64,000 nt of DNA from Bradyrhizobium jicamae (GTDB taxonomy: Bacteria; Pseudomonadota; Alphaproteobacteria; Rhizobiales; Xanthobacteraceae): assembly GCF_018130695.1 (NCBI RefSeq), contig NZ_JAFCJX010000038.1, positions 1-64,000 on the forward strand, read 5' to 3'. Position 1 is the stretch's first letter. Every line of letters starts with the position of its first letter. The notes beneath the pieces were generated by a model. It worked only from the letters and a program-made list of their open reading frames with translations, did no database searches and was not told the origin of the DNA. This document shows, in pieces, positions 1 to 8,757 of this stretch. A program made the translations under genes and the position numbers.

Positions 1-64
1 CCCTCGCACCGTACCAACCTCACTCAAGCCAATCGAAGGGCCTTGACTCACAAATCCCCATATG

Positions 65-146
65 AGGGTGGGCAAAGCGTAGCGTGCCCACCATCACGAG
101 CACGCCGTGGATGGTGGGCACCTCGCTACGCTCCTTTGCCCACCCT
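65..146. repeat. Palindromic intergenic repeat, family A (copy 1)
   Basis: Perfect 13-bp inverted arms AGGGTGGGCAAAG (65-77) and CTTTGCCCACCCT (134-146) flank an inner palindromic core. A second copy lies at 29724-29810. The right arm runs into the stop codon of the P450 gene (145-147). The 64 bases to its left hold no recognisable feature. Confidence 0.85.
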
Positions 147-1368
147 ACGAGTTGATGCTGCAGGGCACGCTGAGGAAGCCGCGGAAGCGGACGCGGCCGC
201 CGCGTACCGGCTCGCCCGCCAGCGCATAGTTGGGAAGCCGCGCCAGGAAGCGCGAGATCGCGATCGCGCCTTCGAGCCGCGCCAGCGCCATGCCCGCGCA
301 TTGATGCGCGCCGGTGCCGAAGGCGAGGTGGCGGTTCGGCGTGCGCGCGATGTCGAAGGTTTCCGGGTCGGGGAATTGCGCGGGGTCGCGGTTGGCGGCG
401 CCGATGCACAGCGTCACCAGCGTGCCCGCAGGCATGGTGATGCCACCGAGTTCCATCTCCTCGACGATCATGCGGTTGCCGAGCTGGTTGGAGCTCTCAA
501 AGCGCAGCATCTCCTCGACTGCGGTCTTGATCAGCGTGGGATCGTCGATCAGCCGCTGCTTCTGGTCGGGATGCTCCGACAGCGCGACGAGGCCGTTGCC
601 GATCAGATTGGTCGTGGTCTCGTGCCCGGCGTTGAGCAGGAAGATGCAGTTGTGCAGCAGCTCCTTTGCGGTCAGCCGCTCGCCATTGTCCTCACCTTGG
701 ATCAGTCGCGTCAGCACGTCACGATCAGGGTTGCCGGGCTTTGCGCGGCGGCGTTCAACGAGAGTTTCGAGATAGCTGAGAAAATCCTTCACAGCTGTAT
801 TGCCGCGGCCGAAGACCTCCTTGCTGATGACAGGCTCCAGCGCGCCCAGGATCGCCAGCGACCAGTCGCGCAATGGCTCGCGCTCGTCATGCGGCACGTC
901 GAGCAGATTTCCGATCACCTCGACGGGAATGGCTGATGCGAAATCGCCGATCAGCTCAAACTTGTCCTTGGCCGCGATGCGGTCGAGCAGTTGGTCGACC
1001 AGCTTGATCAGATCCGGTTCCATGCCGGCGATCGCGCGCGGCGACAGCGCGCCCATGATCAGCCGCCGCACGCGGGTGTGCGCGGGTGGATCGTTGAAGA
1101 CGAGGCTGGTGGTGTGGTGCTCGTAGAGCAGGGAGTTGCCGTATTTCGGCAGAAACTCCTTCTTCTTGTCGGACGAGAATGCCTTGGTGTTCTTGTAGGC
1201 AGTGACGAGGTCGTCGTAGCGGGTCAGGAAATAGCAGCCGTTCGGCATCAGCTTGATCGGCGCGGCCTCGCGCAGCGCCCGATAAGTCGGGTAGGGGTTG
1301 GCGTAGAACTCCGGTGTCAGATGTTCGAGGTCGAAATGCTCGGCGAGATCCCGCGCAGGCGCAGTCAT
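145..1368 (-). CDS. Cytochrome P450
   Basis: A soluble class-I-type bacterial P450 of about 407 residues, the usual length for a haem-only monooxygenase that needs separate ferredoxin partners. The I-helix oxygen-activation motif AGHETT lies in the middle, and the haem-binding loop FGTGAHQCAG carries the thiolate Cys near residue 357. An ATG six bases further upstream (1374) is possible, but AGGG sits directly against it and is correctly spaced only for the ATG at 1368, which I chose. The gene diverges from a TetR gene across a 260-bp gap and its stop codon touches a palindromic repeat. No ferredoxin gene is adjacent, unlike the second P450 in this window. The substrate cannot be deduced. Confidence 0.92.
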   Translation of the reverse strand: MTAPARDLAEHFDLEHLTPEFYANPYPTYRALREAAPIKLMPNGCYFLTRYDDLVTAYKNTKAFSSDKKKEFLPKYGNSLLYEHHTTSLVFNDPPAHTRVRRLIMGALSPRAIAGMEPDLIKLVDQLLDRIAAKDKFELIGDFASAIPVEVIGNLLDVPHDEREPLRDWSLAILGALEPVISKEVFGRGNTAVKDFLSYLETLVERRRAKPGNPDRDVLTRLIQGEDNGERLTAKELLHNCIFLLNAGHETTTNLIGNGLVALSEHPDQKQRLIDDPTLIKTAVEEMLRFESSNQLGNRMIVEEMELGGITMPAGTLVTLCIGAANRDPAQFPDPETFDIARTPNRHLAFGTGAHQCAGMALARLEGAIAISRFLARLPNYALAGEPVRGGRVRFRGFLSVPCSINS

Positions 1369-1589
1369 GTCCATCCCTAGATTTCTTAATTAGTTTCACT
1401 TGCAACCAATATGGTAAGGCCCAGCCGTCGGCCTTGCAACCCAATATGCGCGCTCTGTGCTTGGCCGACATCAGGCTGGGCTTCGAGTTCGTTTCGAACG
1501 AGGGGCGCGAATTGTCCCGATTTCGCCCGGAATCCGGGTCTCCTGGGCCACACCTGCATCTAAAATCGTTTTCGCGCTGCAATAAAACC

Positions 1590-1620
1590 TTGACATTGCG
1601 TAAGGTGAGTGATTACTCAC
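1590..1620 (+). promoter_or_regulatory. Candidate promoter and TetR operator
   Basis: A consensus -35 element TTGACA (1590-1595) precedes a perfect inverted repeat GTGAGT-GATT-ACTCAC (1605-1620). The palindrome covers the place where a -10 element would sit (GATTAC, 1611-1616, is the best weak match) and ends nine bases before the TetR start codon. This geometry fits autorepression by the adjacent TetR protein. That is inference; no binding data were available. Confidence 0.6.
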
Positions 1621-1628
1621 GCTCCCAA

Positions 1629-2330
1629 ATGTCTACCTTACGCATGACGAGTGATCTGCGGCGTCAGTTGATCCTGAGCGCCGCCAAACGGTGTTTCGCC
1701 CGCAATGGCTTCGCCGGCACCACGACCAAGAGCGTGGCGGCCGCGGCTGCCATTTCGGAGGGGCTGCTGTTCAAGCATTTCCCGTCCAAGGCGGCGCTCT
1801 ATGCCGAGATCCTGGCCGAGGAATGCGAGGCCGATCCGGATCTCGCCCATCTGCTCGGACAGGAGCCGTCGACCGCGACGCTGGTCGAACTGGTCCGCGG
1901 CATGGTCGGCCATTTCATGCAGCTGCGCGATGCGCCTGATGAAGAAGAGACGCAGCGCTTGCGGCTGATGGCGACCAGCCATCTCGACGATGGCGAATTC
2001 GCCCGCCTGCTCTACGACAAGGTCGGCAAGCTGCTCGGTCCGACCTTTGCCGCCTCGATTGACAGCGCGATCGCCGCCGGCGAGGCGACGCGGATCGCCG
2101 GCGAGCCGCTCAATCTGTTCTGGTTCGCACACCACACCGTGCTGATGGCTGCGCTGGCGCAGATGCCCGCAACGCCGTGCCTCTCCTACGGCAATGCCGC
2201 CGACGTCGAACGGCAGCTTTGCGAATTCATCCTCCGCGGCATCGGACTCACCGAAGCCGCAATCGTCGACCATTTGAACCGCCAGCCGTCACCGTGTCAG
2301 GGACAATCGGTAACTGCAGAAAGTGCATGA
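1629..2330 (+). CDS. TetR/AcrR-family transcriptional regulator
   Basis: A 233-residue one-component repressor. The N-terminal helix-turn-helix includes GFAGTTTKSVAAAAAI followed by the family-typical LLFKHFPSKAALYAEI segment. The C-terminal two thirds should form the ligand-binding, dimerising domain. I chose ATG 1629; ATG 1644 in the same frame is also possible, and neither has a clear Shine-Dalgarno, so the message may have a very short leader. The gene is followed after one base by an RND efflux adaptor, so it very probably controls that pump and itself through the palindrome at 1605-1620. The divergent P450 could be a further target. Confidence 0.9.
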   Translation: MSTLRMTSDLRRQLILSAAKRCFARNGFAGTTTKSVAAAAAISEGLLFKHFPSKAALYAEILAEECEADPDLAHLLGQEPSTATLVELVRGMVGHFMQLRDAPDEEETQRLRLMATSHLDDGEFARLLYDKVGKLLGPTFAASIDSAIAAGEATRIAGEPLNLFWFAHHTVLMAALAQMPATPCLSYGNAADVERQLCEFILRGIGLTEAAIVDHLNRQPSPCQGQSVTAESA

Positions 2331-2331
2331 A

Positions 2332-3525
2332 ATGAACATCCAGACCGAGAGCCACATCACTGGCCAACCGATCAAGGAAAAACCGGCCAAGCGCCCCGTG
2401 AAGATGGTGCGCTGGTTCATCATCGTCGGCACGCTGCTGGCGCTGCTGGTCGGCGGGCTGGTCTGGTTCAACTCCTTCCGCGGCAAGATGATCGCGCAGT
2501 TCTTTGCCAACAACAAGCCGCCGCCGGCGAGCGTGACGGTGGCGACTGCGACCAGCGAGGTGGTGCCGAACCTGCTGACCGCCGTCGGCGATCTCGCCGC
2601 CGTGCACCAGGTCAACGTCACCTCCGACGTGTCGGGCCGCATCACCGAGATCATGTTCACGCCGGGCGCCACCGTGAAAGCAGGCGCGCCGCTGCTGCAG
2701 CTGTTCGACGGCCCCGACCAGGGCGATCTCGCCAACTTCAAGGCGCAGGCCACCGTTGCGCAGATCTCGCTCGACCGTGCCAAGCAACTGGCATCGCGCC
2801 AGTTCGGCCCGCAGGCGACGGTGGATACCGCGCAGGCGGCGTACGACCAGGCGCTCGCCGGCATCGCCAAGACGGAAGCGCTGATCTCGCAGAAGCTGGT
2901 GCGCGCGCCGTTCGACGGTGAACTCGGCACCCGCCGGGTCGAGGTCGGCCAGTACCTGACTGCGGGCACGCAGATCGTCTCGCTGACCGATCTGTCGATG
3001 CTCTATGCCAACTTCACCGTGACGGAAAAGGACTCCGGCGCGCTCAAGGTCGGCCAGACCGTCCGCATCCGCGTCGACGCCTATCCGGGCCGCGACTTCG
3101 AGGGCAAGATCACCACGATCGAGCCGCAGATCGCGACCGACACGCGCAACATCCGCGTGCAGGCGACGATCGCCAATCCGGAGAAGATCCTGAAGCCCGG
3201 CATGTTCGCGACCACCACCGTGGTGCTGCCGGACAAGCCGCCGGTCATCACCGTGCCGGAGACCGCGGTCGACTACACGCTGTACGGCGACTCCGTCTAT
3301 CTCCTCACCGAGAAGAAGGAAGAGGACGGCAAGACCAGCCTGACTGCGGTGCGCACCTTCGTGCAGACCGGCAACCGGGTGGATGGCCGCGCCGAGATCA
3401 TCAAGGGCCTGAAGGCGGGTGACCGCGTGGTGGCGGTCGGACAGCTCAAGCTGCAGTCCGGCTCGGCCGTCGCGATCTCCACCGATCCGGCCCCGCCGAT
3501 CCCGGCCAAGCCGCCGCGTTACTAA
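2332..3525 (+). CDS. RND efflux periplasmic adaptor (membrane fusion protein)
   Basis: A 397-residue HlyD/AcrA-type adaptor that should link the inner-membrane RND pump to an outer-membrane channel. A hydrophobic anchor follows about 25 cytoplasmic residues (WFIIVGTLLALLVGG). Then come the barrel-sandwich half (VTSDVSGRITEI), a short helical hairpin, the second lipoyl half (VRAPFDGELGTRRV) and beta-barrel segments (PGRDFEGKITTIEPQI). ATG 2332 is one base after the TetR stop; an in-frame GTG at 2323 overlaps the TetR gene and is less likely. The pump gene follows after 244 bp that hold a repeat element. No outer-membrane factor gene is nearby, so a TolC-like channel encoded elsewhere is presumably used. 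Confidence 0.93.
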   Translation: MNIQTESHITGQPIKEKPAKRPVKMVRWFIIVGTLLALLVGGLVWFNSFRGKMIAQFFANNKPPPASVTVATATSEVVPNLLTAVGDLAAVHQVNVTSDVSGRITEIMFTPGATVKAGAPLLQLFDGPDQGDLANFKAQATVAQISLDRAKQLASRQFGPQATVDTAQAAYDQALAGIAKTEALISQKLVRAPFDGELGTRRVEVGQYLTAGTQIVSLTDLSMLYANFTVTEKDSGALKVGQTVRIRVDAYPGRDFEGKITTIEPQIATDTRNIRVQATIANPEKILKPGMFATTTVVLPDKPPVITVPETAVDYTLYGDSVYLLTEKKEEDGKTSLTAVRTFVQTGNRVDGRAEIIKGLKAGDRVVAVGQLKLQSGSAVAISTDPAPPIPAKPPRY

Positions 3526-3563
3526 AGGAGACGGATGGCGATACGCGCCGGCGACCTCGACTT

Positions 3564-3713
3564 CACCTCGCCCCGCTTGCGGGGAGAGGTCGAAATTCAA
3601 GCGCAGCTTGAATTTCGGGTGAGGGGGAGCCTCCGCGAGTCCATCTCTGACCGTGCTTGTTGATAGAGCCCCCTCACCCCAACCCTCTCCCCGTAAGGAC
3701 GGGGAGAGGGGGA
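3564..3713. repeat. Intergenic repeat, family B (copy 1)
   Basis: A composite palindromic element with CTCTCCCC/GGGGAGAG arms at both ends and an inner hairpin of the AAATTCAAGC/GCTTGAATTT type. It separates the efflux adaptor from its pump gene. Related copies lie at 14360-14509, 38254-38468 and 57474-57628. Confidence 0.8.
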
Positions 3714-3769
3714 AGGCGAAGCGCTCGCCCAGACTAAACGTGATGTTCTAGCTCACTTGGATATTTGCG

Positions 3770-6700
3770 ATGCGATTCACTGACCTCTTCATCAAGCGCC
3801 CGGTGCTGTCGGTCGTCGTCAGCCTGCTGATCCTGCTGATCGGCCTGCGCGCGGCGTTCGTGCTGCCGATCCGGCAGTATCCGAAGCTGTCGAACACGGT
3901 CGTCAACGTCACGACCGTCTATCCCGGCGCGTCCGCCGACCTGATCCAGGGCTTCATCACCACGCCGATCGAGCAGGCGGTGGCCTCCGCCGAGGGCGTT
4001 GACTACATCACCTCTTCGTCGGTGCTCGGCACCTCGACGATCCAGGTCTACATCAAGCTGAACTTCGACCCGAACCAGGCGCTGACCGAGGTGCTGGCCA
4101 AGGTCAATTCGGTCAAATATCTGATCCCGAAGGAATCCAACGACCCGATCGTCACCAAGACCACCGGCCAGACCACGGCCGTGATGTATCTCGGCTTCTC
4201 CTCGGAAGAGCTCTCCGGCTCGGCGATCTCGGACTATCTCACGCGTGTCGTCCAACCCGTGTTGTCGACGGTGGACGGCGTCGCCTCGGCCGACATCCTC
4301 GGTGGCCAGACCTTTGCAATGCGGCTGTGGCTCGATCCCGTGAAGATGGCGGGCCGCGGCGTGTCACCGAACGACGTCTCCGCCGCGATCGCCGCCAACA
4401 ACTTCCAGGCCGCGGCCGGCCAGTCCAAGGGCTATTTCATTGTCTCCAACGTCTCGACCAACACCGATTTGCGCAACATCGACCAGTTCAAGCGCATGAT
4501 CGTGAAGTCGAAGGACGGCGGCTTCGTGCGCATGGAGGACATCGCGACCGTCGAACTTGCCGCGCAAAGCTCGGATGCGAGCGTGGCGTTCAACGGCGAG
4601 CACGCGATCTTCATCGGCGTGCAGGCGACACCGCAGGGCAACCCGCTGACGCTGGTGAAGGGCGTCCGCGCGCTGTTCCCCGAGCTCGAGCGCAATTTGC
4701 CGCCGTCGATGAAGATGAAGGTGGCCTACGACTCCACGAAGTTCATCCAATCCTCGATCGACGAGGTGGAGAAGACGCTCGGCGAAGCCGTGCTGATCGT
4801 CGTGGTCGTGATCTTCCTGTTCCTGGCCTCGTTCCGCTCGGTCATCATTCCCGTCGTGACCATTCCGCTGTCGCTGATCGGCGTCTGCTCGCTGATGCTG
4901 ATCATGGGCTTCAGCTTCAATCTGCTGACGCTGCTCGCCATGGTGCTCGCGATCGGCCTCGTGGTCGACGACGCGATCGTGGTGGTGGAGAACATCCATC
5001 GACATCTGGAGGAGGGGAAGACACCGGTCCAGGCCTCGTTACAAGGCGCGCGCGAAATCGTCGGTCCGGTCATCTCGATGACGATCACGCTCGCCGCCGT
5101 GTACGCGCCGATCGGCTTCCTCGGTGGTCTCACCGGCTCGCTGTTCCGCGAATTCGCCTTCACGCTCGCCGGCTCCGTGATCGTGTCGGGCGTGATCGCG
5201 CTGACGCTGTCGCCGATGATGTGCTCGGTGTTCCTCAAGAGCGCCGACGAGGGCCGCTTCGCGCGCCTCGTCAACCGCGTGTTCGGCGCGATGACGCGCT
5301 GGTACGGCCGCCAGCTCGACCGCTCGCTCGACTATCGCCCGATCACGGTGCTGTTCGCGCTGACCATCCTCGGCCTCGTCGGCTTCCTCTGGATGCACAC
5401 TCCGGCCGAGCTCGCGCCCGAGGAAGACCAGGGCATCGTGTTCGCGGTGACCAAGGCGCCGAAATACGCCAACATCGACTATGTCGATTTCTACGGCGAG
5501 AAGCTCGACAAGGAGTTCCAGAAGTTTCCGGAAACCGACCTGCGCTTTGTGCTGAACGGCATCAACGGTCCGCAGGGCGGCATCGCCGGCATGCTGCTCA
5601 AGCCGTGGGATGAGCGCACGCGCTCGTCGATCAAGCTGAAGCCGCTGGTGCAGGCGGAACTGTCCAAGATCGAGGGCGTCCAGGCGTTCGCGTTCAACCT
5701 GCCGCCGCTGCCGGGCGGGCCGGGCGGCCTGCCGGTGCAGATGGTGATCAACTCGACCGCGGATTTCCGGCAGGTCTATGAGGAAATGGAGAAGCTGAAG
5801 GCGTCCGCGCGCAAGAGCGGCATGTTCATCGTCTCCGACAGCGACCTCGCCTACAACCAGCCGACGGTGCGGGTGAAGATCGACCGCTCCAAGGCCAGCG
5901 ACCTCGGCATCAACATGCAGCAGGTCGGCAACACGCTGGCGACGCTGCTCGGCGGCAACTACGTCAACCGCTTCAACCTCGAGGGTCGCTCCTACCAGGT
6001 GATCCCGCAGGTGCCGCGCGGCCTGCGCTTGTCGCCGGAATCGCTCGGCGGCTATTATGTGCCGACCAACACCGGCAATCTGGTGCCGCTGTCGACCATC
6101 GTCTCGATCGAGACGGCGACCGACCCGAACTCGCTGACGCACTACAACCAGCTCAACTCCGCGACCTTCTCCGCGGTGCCGATGCCGGGCGTCACGGTCG
6201 GCCAGGCGGTCGCCTTCCTGGAAGGCGAGGCCAAGAAGCTGCCGGCCGGCTTCAGCCACGACTGGCTCGCCGACTCCCGCCAGTATGTGCAGGAGGGCAA
6301 CCAGCTCGTGATCACGCTGGGCTTCGCCATCATCATCATCTTCCTGGTGCTGGCGGCGCAGTTCGAGAGCTTGCGCGATCCGCTGGTGATCATGGTGTCG
6401 GTGCCGATGGCGATCGTCGGCGCGCTGATCCCGCTGTTCTTCGGTGCGGCGACCATGAACATCTACACCCAGGTCGGCCTGCTGACCCTGGTGGGCCTGA
6501 TCACCAAGCACGGCATCCTGATGGTGGAGTTCGCCAACGAGCTGCAGCTCAACGAGGGCCTCGACCGGCGCTCGGCGATCGAGATGGCCGCCCGCATTCG
6601 CCTGCGTCCGATCCTGATGACGACGGCGGCGATGGTGACCGGCCTGCTTCCGCTGCTGACCGCGACCGGCGCCGGCGCCGCCAGCCGCTTCTCGATCGGC

Positions 6701-6865
6701 CTCGTCGTCGTCGCGGGCATGTCGATCGGCACGCTGTTCACGCTGTTCGTGCTGCCGGCGGTCTATACGCTGATCGCGACCGACCACCGCGCCGAGCTGA
6801 CCTCGCAGCGCGCCAAGGACATCGCCGATTTCGATGTCGGCACGCCGGCGCTGAAACCAACCTGA
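3770..6865 (+). CDS. RND multidrug efflux permease (AcrB/MexF type)
   Basis: A 1031-residue proton-driven inner-membrane pump of the HAE1 class. It starts with the typical MRFTDLFIKRPVLSVVVSLL first membrane helix and has the expected two repeats of six membrane segments with two large periplasmic loops. The TM4 motif GLVVDDAIVVVENIHRH contains the paired aspartates needed for proton transfer, and the second half carries GLITKHGILMVEFANE. It is in the same transcription direction as the TetR regulator and adaptor upstream, forming a regulator-adaptor-pump unit. A strong intrinsic terminator follows. Substrates cannot be inferred from sequence alone. Confidence 0.95.
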   Translation: MRFTDLFIKRPVLSVVVSLLILLIGLRAAFVLPIRQYPKLSNTVVNVTTVYPGASADLIQGFITTPIEQAVASAEGVDYITSSSVLGTSTIQVYIKLNFDPNQALTEVLAKVNSVKYLIPKESNDPIVTKTTGQTTAVMYLGFSSEELSGSAISDYLTRVVQPVLSTVDGVASADILGGQTFAMRLWLDPVKMAGRGVSPNDVSAAIAANNFQAAAGQSKGYFIVSNVSTNTDLRNIDQFKRMIVKSKDGGFVRMEDIATVELAAQSSDASVAFNGEHAIFIGVQATPQGNPLTLVKGVRALFPELERNLPPSMKMKVAYDSTKFIQSSIDEVEKTLGEAVLIVVVVIFLFLASFRSVIIPVVTIPLSLIGVCSLMLIMGFSFNLLTLLAMVLAIGLVVDDAIVVVENIHRHLEEGKTPVQASLQGAREIVGPVISMTITLAAVYAPIGFLGGLTGSLFREFAFTLAGSVIVSGVIALTLSPMMCSVFLKSADEGRFARLVNRVFGAMTRWYGRQLDRSLDYRPITVLFALTILGLVGFLWMHTPAELAPEEDQGIVFAVTKAPKYANIDYVDFYGEKLDKEFQKFPETDLRFVLNGINGPQGGIAGMLLKPWDERTRSSIKLKPLVQAELSKIEGVQAFAFNLPPLPGGPGGLPVQMVINSTADFRQVYEEMEKLKASARKSGMFIVSDSDLAYNQPTVRVKIDRSKASDLGINMQQVGNTLATLLGGNYVNRFNLEGRSYQVIPQVPRGLRLSPESLGGYYVPTNTGNLVPLSTIVSIETATDPNSLTHYNQLNSATFSAVPMPGVTVGQAVAFLEGEAKKLPAGFSHDWLADSRQYVQEGNQLVITLGFAIIIIFLVLAAQFESLRDPLVIMVSVPMAIVGALIPLFFGAATMNIYTQVGLLTLVGLITKHGILMVEFANELQLNEGLDRRSAIEMAARIRLRPILMTTAAMVTGLLPLLTATGAGAASRFSIGLVVVAGMSIGTLFTLFVLPAVYTLIATDHRAELTSQRAKDIADFDVGTPALKPT

Positions 6866-6889
6866 GCCCCTCCAAGCTCAGCTCGAAGG

Positions 6890-6926
6890 AAAGGCGGCAC
6901 TGGCGAAAGCCATTGCCGCCTTTTCT
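6890..6926 (+). terminator. Rho-independent terminator after the RND pump
   Basis: Ten-bp stem AAAGGCGGCA (6890-6899) pairs with TGCCGCCTTT (6914-6923). The stem is topped by an inner TGGC-GAAA-GCCA hairpin with a GNRA loop and followed by a T-rich tail. Confidence 0.85.
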
Positions 6927-6992
6927 CTGTCTCGTAATATCCGGATGACGGCGGCCTCGCTGAGAGTGCCGAGAAGATCTGGAGGAACAGAC

Positions 6993-7736
6993 ATGGTGAG
7001 CGAGTTCGCTGCGGGGAATTACAGGTTCATCCCGGCCGTATTCCAGTATTCCGGCGGTGTTGCCGCCAGCTCCGGCTATGAGATCGAGCGCGTCCGCTTC
7101 GACAAATGGCTGTCGCTCGCCGAAGGTTTTGCGAAGATCGCCGATCACATCAAGGCGGCGGGCCGGCCGCTGACCGCCTTCTGCGCCTGCGAGTTGCGCT
7201 CGCCGGCCGCCTTCACCGACGAGGGCTTTCGCAACTTCAACCTGCACTACGTCAAGACGCTGGCCGAATGGGGCATCTATGACGGCACCACCAACCCGGT
7301 GGCGCGCAGCAATGTCTGTCCCGAGATCGATCCGCCCGCCGAGCCGTCATTCTATGCGTTTTCCTTCACAAGGCCGAGCACGCAGGGCTCGCCGACCTTC
7401 GTGATCGCGGGCAGTGGCGAATCGCAGGAAGGCAACGCCAGCTACGCCGAGCGCACCGTGCGCTACCGCGACATCAGCCCCGACGGCATCGCCGAAAAGG
7501 TCCGTTACGTCGTCGGCGTGATGGAGAAGCGCATGGGCGAATTCGGCCACGGCTGGAAGGACGCCACCGCGACGCAGACCTACACGGTGCACGGCATCCA
7601 CCACGTCTTCGCCGATGCCGTGGTCCGCCGCGGCGCCGCCCGCGCCGGGCTAACCTGGCACTACGCACGTCCGCCGGTGATCGATCTCGAATACGAGATG
7701 GATTGTAGGCGGGTGCTGCGGGAGGTGGTGATTTAG
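6993..7736 (+). CDS. RidA/YjgF-like protein, possible CnbZ-type 2-aminomuconate deaminase relative
   Basis: A 247-residue soluble protein. The ATG at 6993 has a good GGAGGA ribosome-binding site about seven bases upstream. The sequence lacks a signal peptide or membrane segment. Features I can see are SNVCPEIDPP, FVIAGSGESQEG and a C-terminal THGIHHVFAD-like segment (VHGIHHVFAD). These resemble large RidA-fold proteins annotated as 2-amino-5-chloromuconate deaminases, but I recall this family from memory and the assignment is tentative. It stands alone between an efflux operon terminator and convergent ABC permease genes, so context gives no help on its substrate. No aromatic ring-cleavage gene is adjacent. 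Confidence 0.6.
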   Translation: MVSEFAAGNYRFIPAVFQYSGGVAASSGYEIERVRFDKWLSLAEGFAKIADHIKAAGRPLTAFCACELRSPAAFTDEGFRNFNLHYVKTLAEWGIYDGTTNPVARSNVCPEIDPPAEPSFYAFSFTRPSTQGSPTFVIAGSGESQEGNASYAERTVRYRDISPDGIAEKVRYVVGVMEKRMGEFGHGWKDATATQTYTVHGIHHVFADAVVRRGAARAGLTWHYARPPVIDLEYEMDCRRVLREVVI

Positions 7737-7753
7737 TCTAAGCAATCAAGCTG

Positions 7754-7857
7754 CCCCTCATCCTGAGGAGGCGCGTAGCGCCGTCTCGAAGGACGAGGCC
7801 CCAGTGCCGCCTCATGGTTCGAGACGCGCGCAAGAGCGCGCTCCTCACCATGAGGGA
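7754..7857. repeat. Intergenic repeat, family C (copy 1)
   Basis: A palindromic element beginning CCCTCATCCTGAGGAG and ending CTCCTCACCATGAGGG, with an inner GTCTCGAAGGACGAGGCC segment. It fills the gap between two convergent genes. Other copies lie at 35852-35957, 40758-40870 and 53818-53944. Confidence 0.85.
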
Positions 7858-7865
7858 CACTCATT

Positions 7866-8753
7866 CTACCTTGCCTTCGGGTCCAGCGCGTCGCGCAGGC
7901 CGTCGCCGACCAGATTGAAGCTCAGCACGACGAGGAAGATCGCCAGCCCCGGCCAGATCGCCATCCAGGGCGCGCTGGTGAGGAAGCGCTGGGCGGCATT
8001 CAGCATGCTGCCCCAGGAGGGCGCGGGCGGCTGCTGGCCGAGGCCGAGGAAGGACAGCGCGGCTTCGGCGATGATCGCGGCCGCAATCGACAGCGTGGCC
8101 TGCACCAGCAGCGCCGGCAGGATGTTCGGCAGGATGTGGACCAGCGCGATGCGCCAGGGCGGGTTGCCCATGGCGCGCGCGGCCTCGACGTAATCCTCGA
8201 CCTTGACGCTCAGCACCTGGCCGCGGGTCAGGCGGATGAAGATCGGGGTTGCGGAGATGCCGATCGCGATCATGGCGTTGCGCAGGCTGGGGCCGAGGAA
8301 GGCCGCGAGCGCGATGGCCAGGATCAGGAACGGGCAGGCCAGCATCGCATCGGTGATGCGGCTGATCAGCGCGTCGATGAAGCCGCCGCGGTAGCCGGCG
8401 AGCAGGCCGAGCGGCACGCCGATCGCGAGCGCGATGCTGACCGAGATGACGCCGGCGAGCAGCGAAGCCCGCGCGCCGTAGACCACGCGGGCCAGCACGT
8501 CGCGGCCGAGCTCGTCGGTGCCGAACCAGTGCAGCGTGGTCGGGGCCTTGCGCACCAGCGACCAGCTGGTCGCAATGGGATCATAGGGCACGATCAGCGG
8601 CGCGAAGATCGCCAGCAGCGTGAAGAGTGCGATCACGACCATGCCGATGACGGCACCGCGGCGCTTGATCAACCGGCGCCAGGCGCGCCGCGCCGGGCTC
8701 TCCAGCGTTTCGGAGGCGGCAAGGGGGAGAGTGCTGAGCGTGGTGTCTGCCAT
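7866..8753 (-). CDS. Peptide-type ABC transporter permease (DppC/OppC family)
   Basis: A 295-residue integral membrane permease. It has an N-terminal cytoplasmic segment and first helix (GMVVIALFTLLAIFAPLIV), the OppC-family element HWFGTDELGRDVLARVVYGAR, and the EAA coupling loop near VEAARAMGNPPWRI, which contacts the ATPases. I chose ATG 8753, four bases after the stop of the partner permease; a longer in-frame start at 8804 would overlap that gene by 47 bases. It is the last gene of the first importer block and ends next to a palindromic repeat that may double as a transcription end. Confidence 0.93.
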   Translation of the reverse strand: MADTTLSTLPLAASETLESPARRAWRRLIKRRGAVIGMVVIALFTLLAIFAPLIVPYDPIATSWSLVRKAPTTLHWFGTDELGRDVLARVVYGARASLLAGVISVSIALAIGVPLGLLAGYRGGFIDALISRITDAMLACPFLILAIALAAFLGPSLRNAMIAIGISATPIFIRLTRGQVLSVKVEDYVEAARAMGNPPWRIALVHILPNILPALLVQATLSIAAAIIAEAALSFLGLGQQPPAPSWGSMLNAAQRFLTSAPWMAIWPGLAIFLVVLSFNLVGDGLRDALDPKAR

Positions 8754-8757
8754 CGCG

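Noticed and set aside
2248..3600. A 450-codon open frame antisense to the efflux adaptor
   Set aside because: Composition typical of antisense frames in G+C-rich DNA, and it ends in repeat sequence.
5039..6787. A 582-codon open frame on the minus strand opposite the RND pump
   Set aside because: Low-complexity His/Arg/Asp-rich protein with no fold; mirror of the pump gene's codon bias.
7754..7857. CRISPR array suspected from recurrent repeats
   Set aside because: Copies are dispersed singly over the window, palindromic and not separated by regular spacers; no cas gene is present.
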